A DNA stretch of 64,000 bases from Mesorhizobium sp. CA8 (GTDB lineage Bacteria > Pseudomonadota > Alphaproteobacteria > Rhizobiales > Rhizobiaceae): positions 1 to 64,000 of the forward strand of contig NZ_JAIUHG010000002.1 in the NCBI RefSeq assembly GCF_020164955.1, read 5' to 3'. The translations under genes were made by a program, and so were the position numbers. The notes under the pieces are model-generated. The model ran no database searches. It was not told where the DNA came from and saw only the letters and a list, made by a program, of their open reading frames with translations. This document shows, in pieces, positions 35,958-43,574 of this stretch; the first letter of the stretch is position 1; each line of letters begins with the position of its first letter.

Positions 35958-37262
35958 GTGAAGCGCTTTTTCATCATCGCCGGATTCTTGCTGCTGCTTG
36001 CCTTGGTGTGCGTCGGCATCGTTGGTTTCAACTTCATGCGCGACGCCGGCATCAAGCAGTATTTCGCCACCATGAAGCCGCCGGCGGCGACGGTTTCGAC
36101 AGTGACGGTCAAGCCATCGGGGTGGACGCCCGGCGTCGAGGCGATCGGCACCGTCAACGCCGTACGCGGCGTCGATCTCACCCTCGAGACCAGCGGCATC
36201 GTCAAGGACATCCTCTTCCACGCCAACCAGAAGGTTGCCGCCGACGCGGTGTTGGTGCAGCTCGACGATGCCGTCGAGAAAGCCGATCTGGTGGCGCAGA
36301 AGGCGCAGGCCGCCTCGGACCAGGCGGCGCTGACTCGCGCGATCGAATTGCAGCGGCGCGGCGTCGGCACGGACGCGACGCTTGACGCCGCGCGTGCCGC
36401 GGCGGACGCCTCGGCCGCGCAGGTCAACAAGCTGCAGGCGGTGCTCGACCAGAAGCAATTGTCCGCGCCCTTCGGCGGCACGGTCGGTATCCCGAAGATC
36501 GATATCGGCCAGTATCTGGCGCCAGGCAACGCGGTGGTGACGATCCAGGATTTGGACACGATGCGGGTCGACTTCACGGTCCCCGAACAGCAGCTGCCGC
36601 TGCTCAAGATCGGCCAGACCATCAAGCTCGGCACCAATCTAGCCGACATGTCCTTTGCCGGCTCCATTCGCGGCATCGACCCGAAGATCGACCCGGCAAG
36701 CCGGTTGGTCTCGATTCGCGGCGAGGTCGCCAATCCGGAAGGCAAGCTGACGCCTGGCCAGTTCGTCCAGATCCGCGTCGAGCTGCCGCAGGAAAACAAC
36801 GTCATCTCCGTGCCGCAGACGGCGGTGACGTCCAGCCTCTATGGCGACTATGTCTTTGTGGTCCAACCGGCAAAACCCGCTGCCGCCGCCGCGCCGGCAA
36901 AGCCGGATGAGCAGAAAGCCGGCGCCGACAAGGCGTCCGGCGATGCCGCCAAGCCGCAGGCGGACGCCACCAAGCCTGCCGCCGACACCACGGCAAAACC
37001 GGCTGACGCGAAGCCGGCCGACAAAGCGGCCGGCGACGCTGCCAAGCCGGCCGAGACCGCGCAGCAGCCGGCGCTCACCATCTCGCAGGTCTTCGTGAAG
37101 CTCGGCCGCCGCAACAACGGCATGGTCGAGATCGTCCAGGGTCTCAAGGATGGCGACCAGGTCGTCACGGCCGGCCAGAATCGTCTGTTCAACGGCATGT
37201 CGGTTGCCGTCGACAACACCATCGATCCCAGCAAATCGGCGAATAAGCAGGTTCAGCAATGA
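35958..37262 (+). CDS. RND efflux periplasmic adaptor (membrane fusion protein)
   Basis: The 434-residue protein has an N-terminal membrane anchor (VKRFFIIAGFLLLLALVCVG), the two lipoyl halves (ETSGIVKDILFHANQKVAADAVLVQLDD and LSAPFGGTVGIPKIDIGQYLAPG), an alpha-hairpin, and the beta-barrel (LVSIRGEVANPEGKLTPGQFVQIRV). An Ala/Lys/Pro/Asp-rich insert of about 70 residues (about 310-375) splits the last domain, unusual for the family. The GTG at 35958 is chosen because AGGGGA precedes it. It overlaps the permease gene by 4 bp. Confidence 0.9.
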   Translation: MKRFFIIAGFLLLLALVCVGIVGFNFMRDAGIKQYFATMKPPAATVSTVTVKPSGWTPGVEAIGTVNAVRGVDLTLETSGIVKDILFHANQKVAADAVLVQLDDAVEKADLVAQKAQAASDQAALTRAIELQRRGVGTDATLDAARAAADASAAQVNKLQAVLDQKQLSAPFGGTVGIPKIDIGQYLAPGNAVVTIQDLDTMRVDFTVPEQQLPLLKIGQTIKLGTNLADMSFAGSIRGIDPKIDPASRLVSIRGEVANPEGKLTPGQFVQIRVELPQENNVISVPQTAVTSSLYGDYVFVVQPAKPAAAAAPAKPDEQKAGADKASGDAAKPQADATKPAADTTAKPADAKPADKAAGDAAKPAETAQQPALTISQVFVKLGRRNNGMVEIVQGLKDGDQVVTAGQNRLFNGMSVAVDNTIDPSKSANKQVQQ

Positions 37263-40200
37263 GCTTTTCCGACCTCTTCATCCGTCGGCCGGTGCTCTCG
37301 ACGGTGCTGGCCTGCATGATCCTGCTTCTGGGTTTCCAGGGCATCTTCGGCCTGTCGATCCGCCAGTATCCGAAGGTTGACGAGACAGCGATCACCATCA
37401 CCACGGCCTATCCCGGCGCCAGCGCCGACCTGATCCAGGGCTTCATATCGGCCCCGATCGCGCGCGCCGTCGCCTCGACAGAAAACATCGACTACGTCAC
37501 CTCGTCCAGCCGTCCGTCCTCGAGCACGGTCACGGTGCAGATGAAGCTCGGCTCCAATCCGGACGTCGCGCTCGCCGAGGTGTTGTCCAAGGTCCAGGGC
37601 GTGCGCGGCACCCTGCCGGACGCCTCCAAGGATCCGGTCATCGTCAAGGGCACCGGCCAGCAGTTCGCGATGATGTACATCTCGATGCAGAACCCGAACA
37701 TGACGAAGGAGCAGCTCACCGAATATATCGAGCGCGTCATCCGGCCTCGGATCTCGACCGTGGAAGGTGTCGCCGACGTCCAGATCTTCGGCGCCCAGGA
37801 ATATTCCATGCGCATCTGGATCGACCCGATCAGGCTTGCCGCCCGCGGCGCCACGGCCGTGGACGTGCTGACCGCAATCAACAACTCGAACTTCCTGTCG
37901 GCGCCCGGCAACACCCAGAACGAATATGTGGTCTCCTCGATCACCGTTCATTCGACCCTGCAGACGCCCGAGGCCTTCGCCCAGCTCCCGATACGCTCGA
38001 CGGATGGCCAGGTGGTGCGCCTGCGCGATGTCGCGCGTGTCGAGCTCGGTGCGAAAAACACCGACACCAGAGTGAGCTTCAACGGCAAGCCGGGAACCTT
38101 CCTGGCCATCTTCCCGACGCCCGCGGCCAACCCTCTGACGACTGCCGCCGCGGTCACCAAGCTCGTGCCGCAGATCCAGGAGACGCTGCCGAAAGGCATG
38201 ACGATCGAGGTCGTTTACGACGCGACGGGCCAGATCAGCGCCTCGATCGAGGAAGTGTTCAAGACCATCGGCGAGGCCGTCGCCATCGTCATCGTGGTCA
38301 TCCTCCTGTTCCTCGGCTCGTTCCGCTCGGTAATGATGCCGATCGTGACCATCCCGCTGTCGCTGATCGGCGTCTGCTTCATCCTGTTCACCGTCGGTTA
38401 TTCGATCAACCTTCTGTCGCTGCTGGCCATGGTGCTGGCGATCGGCCTTGTCGTCGACGACGCCATCGTGGTGGTGGAGAACATCCACCGCCACATGGAG
38501 GAAGACGGCATGTCGCCGATGCAGGCGGCCTTCAACGGCATGCGCGAGATCGCGACGGCCATCGTGGCGATGACCATTACGCTGGCCGCCGTGTTCGCCC
38601 CGCTTGCCTTCACCGGCGGCCTGACCGGCGCGCTGTTCCGCGAATTCGCGGTGACGCTGGCCGGCTCCGTGGTGCTGTCGGGCGTGATCGCCATGACCAT
38701 CACGCCGATGATGTCCGCTCGCCTGCTGAAGGCGGGCCAGCACGGCCGCTTCCAGCGGATCGTCGACGGAACCTTCGGCCGCGTCGAGCGCGTCTACGAA
38801 CGGGCGGTCACGGCTTCGCTCAGGAACCGCCCGGTGACGCTGATCATCGTCATAGCCCTCGTCGCCCTCACCGGCTTCATGTTCACCAAGACCTCGACCG
38901 AGCTGGCGCCGGAAGAGGATCAGGGCTTCCTGCTCTCGATCGTCACCGCGCCGCGCTACGCGACATCGGACTACACCGAGACCTACGTCAACCAGATGCT
39001 CGGCCTGGTGAAGGATATTCCGGAGACCAGGGCGCAATTCTCCGCCGTCGCCTTCGGCGGCGCGACCAACAGTGCCTTCGTCGGCTTCGCCTTCAAGGAT
39101 TGGGCGGAGCGCAAGCGCAGTTCGAAGGAGCTGCAAGCCGACATCCAGGGCCGCCTCGCCAAGGTGGCCGGCGTCGAAGCCTTCGTCTTCGCGCCGCCGA
39201 CGCTGCCCGGCTCCGGCGGCGGCCTGCCGATTTCCATGGTGGTGCGCTCCACCGGATCTCCCTCGGAGGTCTTCGAGCAGGCGGAGAAGATCAAGAACAA
39301 GGCGCAGGCCTCCGGCCGCTTCATCGTCGTGCAGAACTCGATGTCTTACGATGCGCCGCAGGTGACCGTCACGATCGACCGCGAGCGCGCGGCAGCATTG
39401 AACCTGCCGATCGCCGATGTCGGCAATACGCTGACGCTGCTTGTGGGCGGCTCCGAAGTGGCGCAGTTCGATCGGGATTCCAACAGCTACGACATCATCC
39501 CGCAGGTGCCGCAGGAATTCCGCGACAATCCCGACAAGCTCGGCGAATATTTCGTGCGCAGCGTCGACGGCAAGATGGTGCCGCTGTCGGCGGTCGTGAA
39601 GATTTCGACCAATGCCTCGCCGGCCGCCATCGAGCAGTTCAACCAGCTGAACTCCTCGACGATCTCGGCCTTGCCTCTGCCCGGCGTGACCACCGGCGAC
39701 GGCCTGAAGGTGCTGGAGGATCTCGCCAGGGAGACGCTGCCCGACACCTTCTTCATCGACTATTCGGGCCAGTCGCGGCAGGAGAAGGAACAGGGCAACA
39801 CCATCCTGATCGCCTTCGCCGCCGCCGTGATCGTCATCTACCTGGTGCTGGCGGCCCAGTTCGAGAGCTTCCGCGACCCGCTGATCATCATGATGGCGGT
39901 GCCGCTGTCGATCTTCGGCGCGATCGTGCCGCTCAACATCGGCCTGGGGACGCTCAACATCTACACCCAGGTCGGACTGATCACGCTGATCGGCCTGATC
40001 ACCAAGCACGGCATTCTGCTGGTGGAATTCGCCAACCAGCAGCGTGAAATCCATGGCATGCGGCGCCGCGACGCCATCATCGCTTCGGCCAAGGTGCGCC
40101 TGCGGCCGATCCTGATGACCACGGCGGCCATGGCGCTCGGCGTCGTGCCGCTGATCGTCTCCAGCGGCGCGGGTGCAGCCGCGCGCTATTCGATGGGCCT

Positions 40201-40342
40201 GGTCATCTTCACCGGCATCCTGGTCGGCACCATGTTCACGCTCTTCGTCGTGCCGATGTTCTACACTTTCATCGCCAGCAAGGACCTGCCGCATCTCGCC
40301 GAGAAGCCCGATCCGAAGCTGATGCCGGCGCTGCCGAGCTGA
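37259..40342 (+). CDS. RND efflux transporter permease
   Basis: The 1027-residue inner-membrane pump of the AcrB/MexB-like HAE1 group exports drugs or toxic compounds using the proton gradient. Typical features are the N-terminal SDLFIRRPVLSTVLACMILL, the TM4 proton-relay region MVLAIGLVVDDAIVVVENIHRHMEE (two Asp) and the second-half GLITKHGILLVEFANQQRE with the Lys. Length is normal. It is co-expressed with the adaptor; no outer-membrane channel gene is adjacent, so a TolC encoded elsewhere is likely. An intrinsic terminator follows. Confidence 0.95.
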   Translation: MSFSDLFIRRPVLSTVLACMILLLGFQGIFGLSIRQYPKVDETAITITTAYPGASADLIQGFISAPIARAVASTENIDYVTSSSRPSSSTVTVQMKLGSNPDVALAEVLSKVQGVRGTLPDASKDPVIVKGTGQQFAMMYISMQNPNMTKEQLTEYIERVIRPRISTVEGVADVQIFGAQEYSMRIWIDPIRLAARGATAVDVLTAINNSNFLSAPGNTQNEYVVSSITVHSTLQTPEAFAQLPIRSTDGQVVRLRDVARVELGAKNTDTRVSFNGKPGTFLAIFPTPAANPLTTAAAVTKLVPQIQETLPKGMTIEVVYDATGQISASIEEVFKTIGEAVAIVIVVILLFLGSFRSVMMPIVTIPLSLIGVCFILFTVGYSINLLSLLAMVLAIGLVVDDAIVVVENIHRHMEEDGMSPMQAAFNGMREIATAIVAMTITLAAVFAPLAFTGGLTGALFREFAVTLAGSVVLSGVIAMTITPMMSARLLKAGQHGRFQRIVDGTFGRVERVYERAVTASLRNRPVTLIIVIALVALTGFMFTKTSTELAPEEDQGFLLSIVTAPRYATSDYTETYVNQMLGLVKDIPETRAQFSAVAFGGATNSAFVGFAFKDWAERKRSSKELQADIQGRLAKVAGVEAFVFAPPTLPGSGGGLPISMVVRSTGSPSEVFEQAEKIKNKAQASGRFIVVQNSMSYDAPQVTVTIDRERAAALNLPIADVGNTLTLLVGGSEVAQFDRDSNSYDIIPQVPQEFRDNPDKLGEYFVRSVDGKMVPLSAVVKISTNASPAAIEQFNQLNSSTISALPLPGVTTGDGLKVLEDLARETLPDTFFIDYSGQSRQEKEQGNTILIAFAAAVIVIYLVLAAQFESFRDPLIIMMAVPLSIFGAIVPLNIGLGTLNIYTQVGLITLIGLITKHGILLVEFANQQREIHGMRRRDAIIASAKVRLRPILMTTAAMALGVVPLIVSSGAGAAARYSMGLVIFTGILVGTMFTLFVVPMFYTFIASKDLPHLAEKPDPKLMPALPS

Positions 40343-40366
40343 GACGCCGACCGAAGCGAAAAACAA

Positions 40367-40397
40367 AAGAGGCCGGAAAATTCCGGCCTCTTTTTTT
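40367..40397 (+). terminator. Intrinsic terminator of the RND operon
   Basis: GAGGCCGGAA (40369-40378) pairs with TTCCGGCCTC (40381-40390), followed by an unbroken run of seven T (40391-40397). It lies 27 bp after the permease stop and is preceded by an A-rich stretch, so it could also work in the other direction. Confidence 0.9.
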
Positions 40398-40497
40398 GGC
40401 GGCTGCCTCACAGCTTCGCGATCGGTGGAAGGCGGCAACCTGCCTGCTACTCTTGCCCAGCCGGTTACTTGGCCAGGGAGTTACTTGACCCAGGGCG

Positions 40498-40953
40498 TTA
40501 CTTGACAATCACGATGCTGGTGTTGCCCGGGCCGAAGGCCTCGACCAACTGGTAGAAATCGGCCGCCGCATCGGGATGCAGCCGCACGCAGCCATGCGAA
40601 GCGGGACGGCCGAGATGGCTAATGGCATAGGTGGCGTGGACGGCATAGCCGCCGCTGAAGAAGACCGAATGCGGCATAGGCGCGTTGTCGTATTTTTTCG
40701 AATACCACATCTCGTGCAAGCGGGTCGGCTTGAACGAGCCCGTCGGCGTGATGTGTCCTCTGCTGCCGGTCGATACCTTCCAGATGTAGGTCGGGCGGCC
40801 GTCGACCGTGACTTCCATGACCTGTTGCGACAGCGAAACCTTGGCGACGAGCTGGTTGGCGTGGGCGGCGTTGCCGGCGCCGAACAGAAGCGCCGCGCCG
40901 GTGAGCGCGGCGGCGGTGATATGGATAAGCTTGGCCGAAATGGCGGTGTGCAT
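40498..40953 (-). CDS. L,D-transpeptidase (YkuD family)
   Basis: The 151-residue secreted protein has a signal peptide ending near ALLFGAGNAAHA and a YkuD catalytic domain with His 106 (YAVHAT) and ISHLGRPASHGCVRLHP (His 120, Cys 122, Arg 124). It forms 3-3 peptidoglycan cross-links or attaches proteins to the wall. It is compact, with almost no extra domains. The ATG at 40953 has AGAGGGATCGTC before it; an upstream ATG at 40992 adds 13 unrelated residues. Confidence 0.92.
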   Translation of the reverse strand: MHTAISAKLIHITAAALTGAALLFGAGNAAHANQLVAKVSLSQQVMEVTVDGRPTYIWKVSTGSRGHITPTGSFKPTRLHEMWYSKKYDNAPMPHSVFFSGGYAVHATYAISHLGRPASHGCVRLHPDAAADFYQLVEAFGPGNTSIVIVK

Positions 40954-41300
40954 GACGATCCCTCTGTTTTTTGCCGTTGTGTCCGGCTTCAATTTCGATG
41001 GGGCCTTATCGTGCTCCTCCGTTTCAGACCTATTTCGCTTGATGCTCGTTTCTGTTTCGAATTCGTTTCCACAAATTAACAGCCAAGCCGGGTGAGCGAT
41101 ACTGCGGACCTTTTTGAGAGGTGGCGGTCAGGCGCCGCACAATCAGCTTCGGCCAGAAACGAAAGTTCATTTCATACGTAATGAAAGACCGGGGCCCGCT
41201 TTCGAAACCGATTTGCAACACAATGCGTCTCCGGCGGCATGATCCGGATACAGGCCCGCGGCAGATTTGACGCAACGGGAACAGACATCTGCAAACGAAA
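40954..41300. other. 347-bp intergenic region with a TTTCAT palindrome
   Basis: No gene is supported. TTTCAT-ACGTA-ATGAAA at 41170-41186 is a 6-bp inverted repeat with a 5-bp centre that could be a regulator site for the small-protein genes that follow. The left part is the A/T-richer leader of the L,D-transpeptidase gene on the minus strand. I see no terminator or confident promoter. Confidence 0.35.
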
Positions 41301-41633
41301 ATGGGCAGGAAATCGAAACTCCGCTCCTGGCTTCTCAGGATCAGCGTCGCGGCCATCGTGCTCGGCGGTGCCGGCTCGGTGGCCGGCAACCCGGCGACGA
41401 CGCTGGCGGCGATGAGTTCCGGCGAGGTTTCGACGCTGCACATGGCTCTGTTCATCGCCACGGTCTGGATTGTTTCCAGCCTGCGCGTCCACCGGCTGAA
41501 GGCCCTCTGGCGGGTCGGCCGTCGGCTGATGAGGACGCGCGGCCCCTCCGGCTACTTGCTGCCGAGAGGACCGAAGGCCCGCGCCGCAGCGGGGGGCTCC
41601 GTAAGCGGCGCGGGCGCTTCGGGAGTTTCCTGA
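41301..41633 (+). CDS. Hypothetical small membrane protein (110 residues)
   Basis: The frame encodes a basic N-terminus (MGRKSKLRSWLLR), a hydrophobic segment (about 13-35), a second hydrophobic segment (about 46-62), then a basic region with several Arg/Lys and a Gly/Ala/Ser tail. It fits a small two-pass inner-membrane protein. The ribosome site is weak. A second small membrane protein gene follows on the same strand at 41667. I do not recognise the family. Confidence 0.5.
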   Translation: MGRKSKLRSWLLRISVAAIVLGGAGSVAGNPATTLAAMSSGEVSTLHMALFIATVWIVSSLRVHRLKALWRVGRRLMRTRGPSGYLLPRGPKARAAAGGSVSGAGASGVS

Positions 41634-41666
41634 AGCACCGACGATATCGAGATTGGGGATAGGGAC

Positions 41667-41831
41667 ATGAAGACGAAACTTGCCGCCTCGGTGCTGTCCG
41701 CGCTCCTTTACGCGCAGGGCCTGCTCGGCTTCGCCGCCCTGGCGACGGTGCTGCTGAAGGAGCGTGCCCCGGCCGAGATAACCGTCAGCGCGAACGTTCC
41801 AACTGGACCCTCGGTCATCGTGGTGCGCTGA
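41667..41831 (+). CDS. Small secreted or membrane peptide (54 residues)
   Basis: GGGGATAGGGAC is an excellent ribosome site before the ATG at 41667. The product begins MKTKLAASVLSALLYAQGLL and continues GFAALATVLLKERAPAEITV, a signal-like hydrophobic stretch, and ends SANVPTGPSVIVVR. The 33-bp gap from the preceding small gene suggests an operon of two. The family is not recognised. Confidence 0.65.
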   Translation: MKTKLAASVLSALLYAQGLLGFAALATVLLKERAPAEITVSANVPTGPSVIVVR

Positions 41832-41903
41832 GCGCCTGGCACCGAACCCAGAATGACCACCGCTTTGGGGAATCCGATGCTCGATAGCCTCGCCGACCTG
41901 AAC

Positions 41904-42605
41904 TCACTCATTGCGCGAGAGCGGCGGATCGAAACGATAGCCGGCGCCGCGGATGGTGGTGATGGTCTCGGTGTCGAGCTTGCGGCGCAGGCGCACGATG
42001 CGCGAATCGATCGACCGGTCGAAAGCGTCGGCATTCTCGGCCGGCGCCGCGGCAATGATGTCGTCGCGCGTCAGCACCTTGCGCGGGCTGGCCAGGAACA
42101 GTTTGAGCAGCGCCACCTGCCCGGGGGAAAGCTGCTCCTCCGCGCCCGAGCGATGCATCACCATGGCCGACCGCAGATCGACGGTCGCGTTCTCCAGCAC
42201 GATAAGTTCGCCGGCGGCCCTGCCGCGTCTCATCAGCAGGCCGCCAATGCGCGCGGCAAGCTCGCGCACGTTGAGCGGGCTTTCGACGACGTCGGCCGCA
42301 CCCAGCTCAAGCGCCAGCACCTTGTCGACGAGGTCGCGCGGCCGGCAGATCAGAATGAAGTCCGGGCCACCCTCGCCACCCCCGCCCTGGCTGCTGTAAC
42401 GCCTGAGCAGTTCGCGGCCCTCGGCTTGGGTGACCTCGTCGCCGACCACCACGACATCGATGCCGCCAGCCGAAAGCAGCGTCTCGGCCTCCCAGGGCTG
42501 GCGCGCCTGGCGCACGTCGTGCCCGCGCCGATCGAGATGGTCGGCGAGGTCTTTGGCCACCACCTCGGCGACGGACACAAGCGCAATGACGGATCGTGCG
42601 GCCAT
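41904..42605 (-). CDS. OmpR-like response regulator with a degenerate receiver
   Basis: The 233-residue protein has a receiver-like N-terminal domain and an intact winged-helix DNA-binding domain (LSPGQVALLKLFLASPRKVLTRDDI, SIDSRIVRLRRKLDTETITTIRGAGYRFDP). In the receiver the acidic pair is replaced by VSVAEVV, the phosphate-accepting Asp position reads VVVVGDEV (Gly at the site), the Thr/Ser position is lost (LICR) and the Lys of KP is replaced (VESPL). It is probably phosphorylation-independent. The ATG at 42605 has GGAG before it. It is divergent from a canonical regulator. Confidence 0.85.
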   Translation of the reverse strand: MAARSVIALVSVAEVVAKDLADHLDRRGHDVRQARQPWEAETLLSAGGIDVVVVGDEVTQAEGRELLRRYSSQGGGGEGGPDFILICRPRDLVDKVLALELGAADVVESPLNVRELAARIGGLLMRRGRAAGELIVLENATVDLRSAMVMHRSGAEEQLSPGQVALLKLFLASPRKVLTRDDIIAAAPAENADAFDRSIDSRIVRLRRKLDTETITTIRGAGYRFDPPLSRNE

Positions 42606-42698
42606 TTTCTCCACCCCGCCACAGACAACTCGAGATGAGTGCTGGACATCATGTTTATACCCAATCTACTTTCCGCCGAAAGCGGGAGCGAGCGCGTT

Positions 42699-43427
42699 GT
42701 GAAGGCAAGCATCATCGTCGTCGAGGATGAACCGGATCTCAGGGAGGCCGTGGCCGAGTACCTCGGCGCCAGCGGCTTTGACGTCGCGACGGCCGAGAAT
42801 GCCGTGGCGGCGCGCGCGCTGTTCGAGGCGCAGCCCTTCCACCTCGCCATCCTCGACATCGCCATGCCCGGCGAGGACGGGCTGTCGCTCGGCCGCTGGC
42901 TGCGCTCGAAAACGCAGATCGGCATCATCTACGCCACCGCCGCAGGCACCGCGCTCGACCGCATCGTCGGGCTGGAGCTCGGCGCCGACGATTATATCGT
43001 CAAGCCATACGAATTGCGCGAGGTGCTGGCGCGCGTGCGCAGCGTGCTGCGCCGCGTGCCGCAGCCGACCGAGCCGCAGGCGCAGAAGGCCGATGCCGGC
43101 AATCGCCGCTTCATGAATTTCGGCGGCTTCAAGGCCGATTTCGACGGCAGGCTGGTTACTGCCGCCAATGGCGCGGTGATTGAGATGGCCAAGAGCGAGT
43201 TTGATGTGCTCGAGGTTTTCCTCACCCGCGCCAACCGGCTTCTGACGCGAGCGGCGATTTCGGAAGCGATCGGCTTCGTCGAGGATCCGGAATCCTCGCG
43301 CGCGGTCGACATCCGCATCATGCGGTTGCGAAAGAAGATCGAGGCCGACCCCGCCAATCCGAAATTCCTGCGCACGGTGCGCGGCGAAGGCTATATCTTC
43401 TCGCTGCCGAGTGGCGACGCCAACTAG
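42699..43427 (+). CDS. OmpR-family response regulator
   Basis: The 242-residue regulator has a canonical receiver: acidic VVEDEPDLRE, phosphate-accepting Asp 53 in LAILDIAMPGEDG, the TA pair in YATAAGT and Lys in YIVKPYELRE. A winged-helix output domain follows, ending in RAVDIRIMRLRKKIEADPANPKFLRTVRGEGYIF. The GTG at 42699 is preferred (GGGAG upstream, product starts at KASIIVVED); the frame is open to an ATG at 42639. A hybrid sensor kinase gene lies downstream on the same strand. Confidence 0.9.
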   Translation: MKASIIVVEDEPDLREAVAEYLGASGFDVATAENAVAARALFEAQPFHLAILDIAMPGEDGLSLGRWLRSKTQIGIIYATAAGTALDRIVGLELGADDYIVKPYELREVLARVRSVLRRVPQPTEPQAQKADAGNRRFMNFGGFKADFDGRLVTAANGAVIEMAKSEFDVLEVFLTRANRLLTRAAISEAIGFVEDPESSRAVDIRIMRLRKKIEADPANPKFLRTVRGEGYIFSLPSGDAN

Positions 43428-43431
43428 AGCG

Positions 43432-43552
43432 TTCCGGGAATGGCGTGAAACGGCTAGGCTCGGCGCCTTGGCCGTAGCCTTCCGTCCAAAATTGCGTCAA
43501 AACAAAGCGGTAGAGCGGTTCGCCGTTTCCGTGGAACCGGGGGACGCTCTGA
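43432..43552. repeat. Composite palindromic repeat between regulator and kinase genes
   Basis: GAGCGTTCCGGGAATGGCG begins just after the regulator stop, and GAGCGGTTCGCCGTTTCCGTGG and GGGGGACGCTC close the element near 43552. AGAGCGTTCC and GGACGCTCT are inverted ends, and the GGTTCGCCGTTTC core matches the hairpins at 2117 and 28101. It separates the regulator from the kinase gene and may act as a processing or attenuation hairpin in a shared transcript. Confidence 0.6.
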
Positions 43553-43574
43553 ACGACCGACGTCCGGGCCTTGG

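Noticed and set aside
37253..40438. Very long open frame (over 1000 codons) on the minus strand opposite the RND permease.
   Set aside because: High-GC codon bias leaves the antisense frame open; the composition is extremely rich in Arg, His, Asp and Gly and shows no domain, whereas the plus strand encodes a complete RND pump.
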